A stretch of 10,578 nucleotides of DNA from assembly GCA_003453085.1 (NCBI GenBank), contig DMMK01000468.1:1-10578 (forward strand), given 5' to 3'. The stretch comes from Verrucomicrobiales bacterium. GTDB taxonomy: Bacteria > Verrucomicrobiota > Verrucomicrobiia > Verrucomicrobiales > Verrucomicrobiaceae. Numbering within the stretch: position 1 is the stretch's first letter; each line of letters begins with the position of its first letter. Shown here in pieces: positions 6,947 through 10,578 of the stretch. The position numbers and the translations under genes are program-made. The notes under the pieces were generated by a model. The model was not told the DNA's origin. It did no database searches and worked only from the letters and a program-made list of their open reading frames with translations.

Positions 6947-8356
6947 TTACTTGCGCAGCACCTGATAGCCGTCTTTGCTGTCCTTGATGATCCAGCCAGC
7001 GGCATCGAGTTCCTTGCGCAGAACGTCAGCCGCCGCCCAGTCCTTGGACTGCTTGGCCTCCCAGCGCTTCTCCGCCAGTTCAGCGATGTCCGCAGGAACC
7101 TCCGTGGCCGCTTCATCCACCAGGACAGGAAGCTTCAAGCCAAGGGCACGAAGCAGGAAGTGGAAGCCTTTAAGCACCGCCGTGGCTTCGTCCTTGGACA
7201 AGGAAGCAGCCTTGGTCTTGTTGATCGTACCGAAGATGTCGCCCAGGGCTCCGGGCACATTCAGGTCATCATTCAGCGTTTCCCAGGCGGCCGCAAACGG
7301 GCCTGGTTCATCGCTAGTCACATCTCCCGTTAGGCCGCTAACCTCCCGCAAAGCCTTGTCAAACTTCGCCATCTTTTGCAAAGCCTGACGGGCGGCATCC
7401 AGCGAGTGGAGGGTAAAGTTCAACGGCGTCCGGTAATGGCCACTAATGAGCACATACCGAACTTCTGCGGGGGAATAACCACGAGACGCGAGATTCTCGA
7501 GTGTATAAAAGTTACCAAGCGTCTTAGCCATCTTGCCGCCGTCCACCATGAGATGGGTGACGTGGAACCAGTGCCGGGCAAACTTGCCATGGGTGGCGCA
7601 GCAGCTCTGGGCGATTTCGTTCTCGTGATGCGGGAAGATGAGGTCCACACCGCCACCATGGACATCGAAGTCTTCGCCCAGATATTCCAGGGACATGGCG
7701 CTGCACTCCAGGTGCCAGCCTGGGCGGCCTTCGCCCCAGGGGCTGGACCAATGGTTAGGCCCGTCTTCGGCTTTCTTGCCTTTCCAGAGGGCAAAGTCAG
7801 CGAGGGAGTCCTTGGTGTACTCATCGCTGTCGGTGGCACTCGCGGCGCTCGAAGCACCGAGCTTGAGCTCGCGGTCTTCCAGGTGGGAAAGACGGCCGTA
7901 GTCAGCAAAGGAGGCGACCTTGAAATAGACGCTGCCATCCGGGGTGGCATAGGCATGACCGCGCTCGATGAGCGTCTCGATCATGCGGATCTGATGCGGG
8001 ATGTGGGCAACGGCGCTGGGCTCCACATGCGGTGTCAGCAGATTGAGGGCGGCGCAGTCGGTATGAAACTTCTCCGTCCAGTGGCGGGTGAAGTCGGTGA
8101 GGGACTGGCCGGCCTTTTGGGAATCGCGGATGGTCTTGTCATCCACGTCGGTGAGGTTGCGCACATGTAGGGTGGCCAAGCCGCCCTGCTCGATCACGCG
8201 ACGGAACACGTCCTGAGCGACAAAGGTGCGGAAGTTGCCGATGTGGGCAGGGCCATAAACGGTGGGGCCGCAGCAGTAGAAACGCAGGGTCTTGCCATCC
8301 AGAGGCGTGATGGCGCGGGCGGTACGGGAAAGGGTGTCGTGAAGAGTCAGCGGCAT
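6947..8356 (-). CDS. cysS: Cysteinyl-tRNA synthetase
   Basis: This class I aminoacyl-tRNA synthetase charges tRNA-Cys with cysteine in the cytoplasm. At 469 residues it has normal length. The N-terminal catalytic core shows [13 protein letters not shown], containing the HIGH-type motif HIGN (38-41). The zinc ligands fit the known pattern: C29, C218 (GWHLECS), H243 and E247 (HHENE), with the same 25- and 4-residue spacings as in the Escherichia coli enzyme. The KMSKS-type loop is KMAKT (275-279), a tolerated variant with both lysines kept. The C-terminal anticodon-binding part ends in the usual [20 protein letters not shown] at 8356 is the natural start; no Shine-Dalgarno is seen. It is 93 bp downstream of khpA, behind an intrinsic terminator, so it probably has its own promoter. 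Confidence 0.97.
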   Translation of the reverse strand: MPLTLHDTLSRTARAITPLDGKTLRFYCCGPTVYGPAHIGNFRTFVAQDVFRRVIEQGGLATLHVRNLTDVDDKTIRDSQKAGQSLTDFTRHWTEKFHTDCAALNLLTPHVEPSAVAHIPHQIRMIETLIERGHAYATPDGSVYFKVASFADYGRLSHLEDRELKLGASSAASATDSDEYTKDSLADFALWKGKKAEDGPNHWSSPWGEGRPGWHLECSAMSLEYLGEDFDVHGGGVDLIFPHHENEIAQSCCATHGKFARHWFHVTHLMVDGGKMAKTLGNFYTLENLASRGYSPAEVRYVLISGHYRTPLNFTLHSLDAARQALQKMAKFDKALREVSGLTGDVTSDEPGPFAAAWETLNDDLNVPGALGDIFGTINKTKAASLSKDEATAVLKGFHFLLRALGLKLPVLVDEAATEVPADIAELAEKRWEAKQSKDWAAADVLRKELDAAGWIIKDSKDGYQVLRK

Positions 8357-8412
8357 GAAAAGGGAACGCGGGGGATAATGCGGAGCGGCGAGTTGTGCAA
8401 CCGCTGGCGGAT

Positions 8413-8439
8413 CAAAAAACAGGACGAAAACATCCGTCC
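8413..8439 (-). terminator. Intrinsic terminator after khpA
   Basis: On the minus strand, GGACGG / TCGTCC (6 bp with one G-U pair, 6-nt loop) is followed by TG and six T. It lies about 11 bp after the khpA stop and before cysS, and probably ends the rpsP-khpA transcript. Confidence 0.7.
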
Positions 8440-8449
8440 AGGGTCCGCA

Positions 8450-8770
8450 TCAACAGTCAGCGGAGGCGGCTTCGCGCTGCTGTTCCTGCTCGGGCGTTTC
8501 CTCACCTTCCAGATCTCTGGCGGCCCCGATCTTGAGACTGACGCGGATGCCATGTTTCTCAGCCGCTGTCGTGAGCAGAGAGCGGATGGAGCTGGCCGTC
8601 ATGCCGTTTTTGCCAAGGACGTGTTTTACGTCTTCCGGGGCGAGTTGGACTCTGAACGCCAAAACGCCATTGGCATTGTGGCCAATGGCGATGGAAGCTT
8701 GCTGCGGGTGGTCAATCAGATTGGCCACCACATAGGTCAGGAATTCGCGAAGAGCTTCGGGGGCGTCCAT
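8450..8770 (-). CDS. khpA: KH-domain RNA-binding protein KhpA (YlqC/UPF0109 family)
   Basis: This is a small single-KH-domain RNA-binding protein. In Firmicutes, KhpA pairs with KhpB/Jag and influences cell elongation and RNA levels; its partner here is unknown and lies outside the window. The first 80 residues match the family: an N-terminal helix (LREFLTYVVANLIDHP), a beta strand with VLAFRVQLAPEDVKHVLG, the GxxG loop GKNG (53-56), then a helix TASSIRSLLTTAA and a final strand. The 106-residue length exceeds the usual 75-85 because of an acidic, Gln-rich tail (about 82-106) likely to be disordered. ATG at 8770 is preferred; the in-frame TTG at 8779 adds three residues. The gene follows rpsP, as in many bacteria, but rimM and trmD, often found next, are absent. 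A hairpin separates it from rpsP, and a terminator follows it. Confidence 0.88.
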   Translation of the reverse strand: MDAPEALREFLTYVVANLIDHPQQASIAIGHNANGVLAFRVQLAPEDVKHVLGKNGMTASSIRSLLTTAAEKHGIRVSLKIGAARDLEGEETPEQEQQREAASADC

Positions 8771-8781
8771 GACAAGCAATT

Positions 8782-8817
8782 AAAATGTTTCCGTCAGCCC
8801 GAGCAACAACGGAAACA
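8782..8817 (-). terminator. Hairpin with short T run between rpsP and khpA
   Basis: On the minus strand, TGTTTCCGT / ACGGAAACA form a perfect 9-bp stem (8817-8809 and 8794-8786) around a 14-nt loop, followed directly by TTTTAA. It starts about 20 bp after the rpsP stop and ends 12 bp before the khpA start codon (T run included). It may act as a leaky terminator that lowers khpA expression relative to rpsP, or as a 3'-end stabiliser. The long loop and only four T suggest incomplete termination. Confidence 0.55.
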
Positions 8818-8836
8818 AGAAATGTCGTTCAACCCA

Positions 8837-9091
8837 TTACTTGGCGGCAGCGACCTTGGCGACCTTTTTGATGAGGCTGCGAACGGTCTCAGTCGGCTGG
8901 GCACCCTTGGAGATCCAGGAGTTCACCTTGTCGAGGTCGATGTTGATGTTGCTGTCTTTTTTCTGGGGATCGTAAGTGCCCAGGATTTCGAGGAAGCGGC
9001 CATCGCGCTTGAAACGCTGGTCAGCGGCGACGACACGATAGAACAGACGGCCTTTGGAGCCTTCTTGACGGAGACGGATTGCTACTGCCAT
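8837..9091 (-). CDS. rpsP: 30S ribosomal protein bS16
   Basis: bS16 binds 16S rRNA and is needed for assembly of the small ribosomal subunit. The 84-residue product begins MAVAIRLRQEGSKGRLFYRVVAADQR, close to the family consensus in which the early Arg/Lys cluster contacts rRNA. It continues with GRFLEILGTYDPQK, a Lys/Asp region, and WISKGAQPTETVRSLIKK, the conserved C-terminal helix, ending in a Lys/Ala tail. ATG at 9091 gives normal length; the upstream in-frame codons to 9154 lie in the leader and do not resemble the family. No Shine-Dalgarno is visible. khpA follows after 66 bp on the same strand, with a hairpin between. Confidence 0.97.
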   Translation of the reverse strand: MAVAIRLRQEGSKGRLFYRVVAADQRFKRDGRFLEILGTYDPQKKDSNINIDLDKVNSWISKGAQPTETVRSLIKKVAKVAAAK

Positions 9092-9162
9092 GAGATCAAA
9101 TATATTTCGGACTTTCGGGGAGGCGGAGGGTGCTGGATAAACAGGGGAAATCAAGGTTTATT

Positions 9163-9186
9163 TTCAAGATTCTAAACATTCTTGAA
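9163..9186. promoter_or_regulatory. 24-bp inverted repeat upstream of rpsP
   Basis: TTCAAGA (9163-9169) and TCTTGAA (9180-9186) form perfect 7-bp arms around a 10-bp A/T-rich spacer, starting 72 bp upstream of the rpsP start codon. The surroundings are A/T-rich compared with the rest of the window, as expected for a promoter region. It may be an operator or overlap the rpsP promoter; no clear pair of promoter boxes can be assigned. Confidence 0.3.
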
Positions 9187-9234
9187 CAAATATTGGCTTG
9201 AAAGGGGCTTATTCGGGTCCAGCGAGGGTTTTAA

Positions 9235-9255
9235 GGCAGTCAAAGGGTTGCTGCC
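9235..9255. other. Small hairpin downstream of the lipoprotein gene
   Basis: GGCAG-CAA pairs with TTG-CTGCC around an AGGG loop, with one bulged T at 9240. It lies just beyond the better terminator at 9260-9300 for minus-strand transcription. Its role is unknown; it could be a backup terminator or part of the rpsP leader region. Confidence 0.25.
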
Positions 9256-9259
9256 GATG

Positions 9260-9300
9260 GAAAGAAAAAGCGGCCTCCGTAAAAGGAGACCGCTTTTAAA
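9260..9300 (-). terminator. Intrinsic terminator of the small lipoprotein gene
   Basis: AAAAGCGG and CCGCTTTT pair (9266-9273 and 9290-9297), continue past one C/A mismatch into CTCC/GGAG (9275-9278 and 9285-9288), and enclose a 6-nt loop. On the minus strand a run of T follows (9269-9265, then C, then TTT). It lies about 25 bp after the lipoprotein stop. The A/T-flanked symmetry would let it work in both directions. Confidence 0.8.
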
Positions 9301-9322
9301 AGAGGCCTAAAAGGCAACCAGC

Positions 9323-9601
9323 TTACTTGCTGCTGGTGTAAGGAGCGGCCACAGGGGCCTCTTCCTGCACGTAAACGACCTTAGCGCGGTTCTGGCGGAA
9401 GGCCACCGGAAGGTGAGCCGTGCCCTGAAGGCGCTCCTGCCAGGTGTAGTCGTATTCACGGACTTCACCCTTTTTGTGGTAGCCAGCACCCGGGGTGCGA
9501 TAGCGCTTGTAGAATTGTTCATTCACGCTGCCCACCATGTAGGGCTTCGTGGTGCAAGAGGAAAGAACAGCGAGGGTGATGAGGGAGAAAATCCATTTCA
9601 T
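9323..9601 (-). CDS. Small lipoprotein of unknown function
   Basis: I do not recognise this family. The 92-residue product has a lipoprotein signal: MKWIFSLITLAVLSSC, with lipobox L13-S14-S15-C16, so it should be lipidated at C16 and anchored in a membrane after export. The mature part of 77 residues is polar and rich in Tyr and Arg (VNEQFYKRYRTPGAGYHKKGEVREYDYTW and on), with no transmembrane segment, no further cysteines and a small Ser/Lys tail. ATG at 9601 is chosen because it starts directly at the signal sequence; upstream in-frame codons would bury the lipobox. No strong Shine-Dalgarno is seen. It is transcribed alone, divergent from the Rrf2 gene, and ends at a good intrinsic terminator, so it is a real monocistronic unit. 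Confidence 0.82.
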   Translation of the reverse strand: MKWIFSLITLAVLSSCTTKPYMVGSVNEQFYKRYRTPGAGYHKKGEVREYDYTWQERLQGTAHLPVAFRQNRAKVVYVQEEAPVAAPYTSSK

Positions 9602-9613
9602 AGGAACAATGAG

Positions 9614-9643
9614 AGTTTGGCCAGAAACGAGTCCAGTTGTCAA
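9614..9643 (-). promoter_or_regulatory. Candidate promoter of the lipoprotein gene
   Basis: On the minus strand a perfect TTGACA (9643-9638) is preceded by a run of T, resembling an A/T-rich upstream element, and followed 18 bp later by CAAACT (9619-9614), a weak -10 match. The start codon is 12 bp further. The -35 box is convincing, the -10 box is not. Confidence 0.35.
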
Positions 9644-9711
9644 AAAAAATTTCGTAAATGCTGCCTTTGCTGGTTGCCTCAAAATCAAACTCCTTTAACG
9701 CATAGGTCTTC

Positions 9712-10164
9712 ATGAAGCTCTCCCGTAAAGCCGAGTATGCCATGCGTGCCTTGCTGGCGATGGCTCGCTCGCCTGAGACATCCACCTTTTCCATTCAGGA
9801 CATCGCCGCGAGTGAGCGCATCCCGCTGAAGTTCCTGGAGCAGATTTTGCTGGTCCTGAAAAACGGTGGCCTGCTGCGCAGCAAGCGTGGCGTGGGCGGC
9901 GGTTACCAGTTTCAAAAAGCGCCGCTGCGGATCAGCCTGGGGGAGATCGTGCAACTCATTGACGGGCCGTTTGAGCCCATCCACTGCGCCACGATGACGG
10001 ATCAGCCGGGGGCAGCCTGTGAATGTGGCATTCCAGGGGGATGCGGGCTGGGGCAGGTATTCGGCAGCCTGCGGGATGACGTCAATGCGTGGCTACAGAA
10101 CACAACGCTGGCGGATGTGCTGGAGCGCGATCGGCTGCGCCAGCCACTGTCATTTGAGATCTGA
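9712..10164 (+). CDS. Rrf2-family transcriptional regulator, probable Fe-S or redox sensor
   Basis: Rrf2 proteins are dimeric winged-helix DNA-binding regulators, many of which sense Fe-S status, nitric oxide or cysteine supply (IscR, NsrR, CymR). The N-terminus MKLSRKAEYAMRALLAMA is the family signature. The recognition helix region is IPLKFLEQILLVLKNGGLLRSKRG, the wing is VGGGYQFQK, and the dimerisation helix follows SLGEIVQLIDG. It has four cysteines, C92, C103, C105 and C111 (pattern C-x10-C-x-C-x5-C), where IscR has C92, C98, C104 plus H107. Fe-S binding is therefore likely but the ligands are not the IscR set. Its 150-residue length is normal. AGG lies 6 nt before ATG at 9712. The targets are not known; autoregulation through the divergent 110-bp region is possible. 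It overlaps the next gene tail to tail by 15 bp. Confidence 0.92.
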   Translation: MKLSRKAEYAMRALLAMARSPETSTFSIQDIAASERIPLKFLEQILLVLKNGGLLRSKRGVGGGYQFQKAPLRISLGEIVQLIDGPFEPIHCATMTDQPGAACECGIPGGCGLGQVFGSLRDDVNAWLQNTTLADVLERDRLRQPLSFEI

Positions 10165-10578
10165 GCTGGCCACGAGGAACTCGTCCAGGTTTGTCTCGGG
10201 TGAGTCGCCCAGCATGACATAGACATACTTGCGGCAGGACCAGGAGGCGACGGGGTAGCCCTCCACTCTTTCCACCTTTTCCGGGTTGAGCTGTTCGGGC
10301 GAGTCGCGAAGGGACTCTTTAAGCACGACAAAAAGGTGGGCTTCCTGATCGCCCCGACCAAAACAGACCATGGCGACTTTCTGGCCTCGCCAAGTGACGG
10401 TGCGGCAGCCGAAGGGCCGTGCTTCCTTGGTGCAAGGCTTGACGACGTAGGGCTTGGGTGCGCCCTGAGTGCCCAGCCAGGCGCTGACATTGGCAATCTC
10501 TCCGGTGACGTGGTCCAGGCCACAGCCCTGGTTTTTCATGGCGTCAAAGCTGTCCCCGACATCGGTCTCGACACGAGG
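10150..10578 (-). CDS. Hypothetical protein, 3' part; possibly anti-sigma-factor-like
   Basis: The minus-strand frame stays open from the stop at 10150 to the right edge of the window, so the 5' end is missing and ATG at 10539 is probably internal. The visible 142 residues are soluble, with no membrane segment. They include six cysteines and a core reading CRTVTWRGQKVAMVCFGRGDQEAHLFVV. That core, GC-x-V-W-x-G-x-K-V-x-M-V-C-F followed by an HLFVV strand, recalls the C-terminal part of membrane anti-sigma-factor-like proteins encoded next to ECF sigma factors in Verrucomicrobiota and Planctomycetota. This is a recollection of the pattern, not a verified match. The last 15 bp overlap the convergent Rrf2 gene. 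Confidence 0.75.
   Translation of the reverse strand, partial: PRVETDVGDSFDAMKNQGCGLDHVTGEIANVSAWLGTQGAPKPYVVKPCTKEARPFGCRTVTWRGQKVAMVCFGRGDQEAHLFVVLKESLRDSPEQLNPEKVERVEGYPVASWSCRKYVYVMLGDSPETNLDEFLVASSDLK

Noticed and set aside
7520..7534. KMAKT in place of KMSKS in CysRS, as a sign of an inactive enzyme.
   Set aside because: Both lysines are kept, Ala in the third position occurs in functional class I synthetases, and all zinc ligands and the HIGH-type motif are intact.
7376..8170. A plus-strand open frame of 264 codons inside cysS.
   Set aside because: It is antisense to zinc-ligand and catalytic segments of CysRS, with no family match and no initiation signals.
8243..9175. A plus-strand open frame of 310 codons across khpA and rpsP.
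   Set aside because: It covers two well-supported minus-strand genes, their promoter and two hairpins; its translation has no recognisable domain.

Overview
This window looks like a chromosomal segment from a member of the Verrucomicrobiota, probably a Prosthecobacter/Verrucomicrobium-type organism. The main evidence is a giant secreted protein built from GloVer (Gloeobacter/Verrucomicrobium, TIGR03803-type) tandem repeats. Supporting signs are its verrucomicrobial-style C-terminal beta-rich domain, the fairly high G+C, and the general scarcity of Shine-Dalgarno sequences. Assignment is by recognition only; no search was run.

Layout. Positions 1-344 hold no convincing gene. They are rich in small inverted repeats, including a terminator-like hairpin at 111-135, and contain the intrinsic terminator of the next gene at 283-310. 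From 345 to 4709 (minus strand) runs one very large exported protein with a signal peptide, about 13 GloVer repeats, an ASH/HYDIN-like domain, an Ig-like domain, an InlB-B-like domain and a C-terminal beta domain. Two poly-G tracts (11 and 10 G on the coding strand) sit close together in its 3' third. A divergent intergenic region of about 190 bp separates it from a plus-strand pair: pgsA (phosphatidylglycerophosphate synthase) and der (ribosome-assembly GTPase, 34 bp downstream). A strong hairpin separates der from the convergent cysS (cysteinyl-tRNA synthetase). Upstream of cysS on the minus strand are khpA (KH-domain RNA-binding protein) and rpsP (ribosomal protein bS16). A hairpin lies between these two, and a good intrinsic terminator follows khpA. 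Next come a 231-bp intergenic region, a small minus-strand lipoprotein of unknown function with its own terminator, a divergent plus-strand Rrf2-family regulator with four cysteines, and the 3' part of a minus-strand gene that leaves the window. That last gene overlaps the Rrf2 gene tail to tail by 15 bp.

Functionally, the middle of the window is housekeeping: membrane phospholipid synthesis, ribosome assembly (Der, bS16), RNA binding (KhpA) and tRNA charging. It is flanked by an accessory cell-surface/secreted protein on one side and a probable redox or Fe-S-sensing regulator on the other. I see no CRISPR array, transposase, tRNA, rRNA, phage module or obviously new multigene system. The most interesting points are the paired homopolymer tracts in the giant repeat protein, several palindromes in promoter regions, the hairpin between rpsP and khpA, and the unusual cysteine spacing of the Rrf2 protein.
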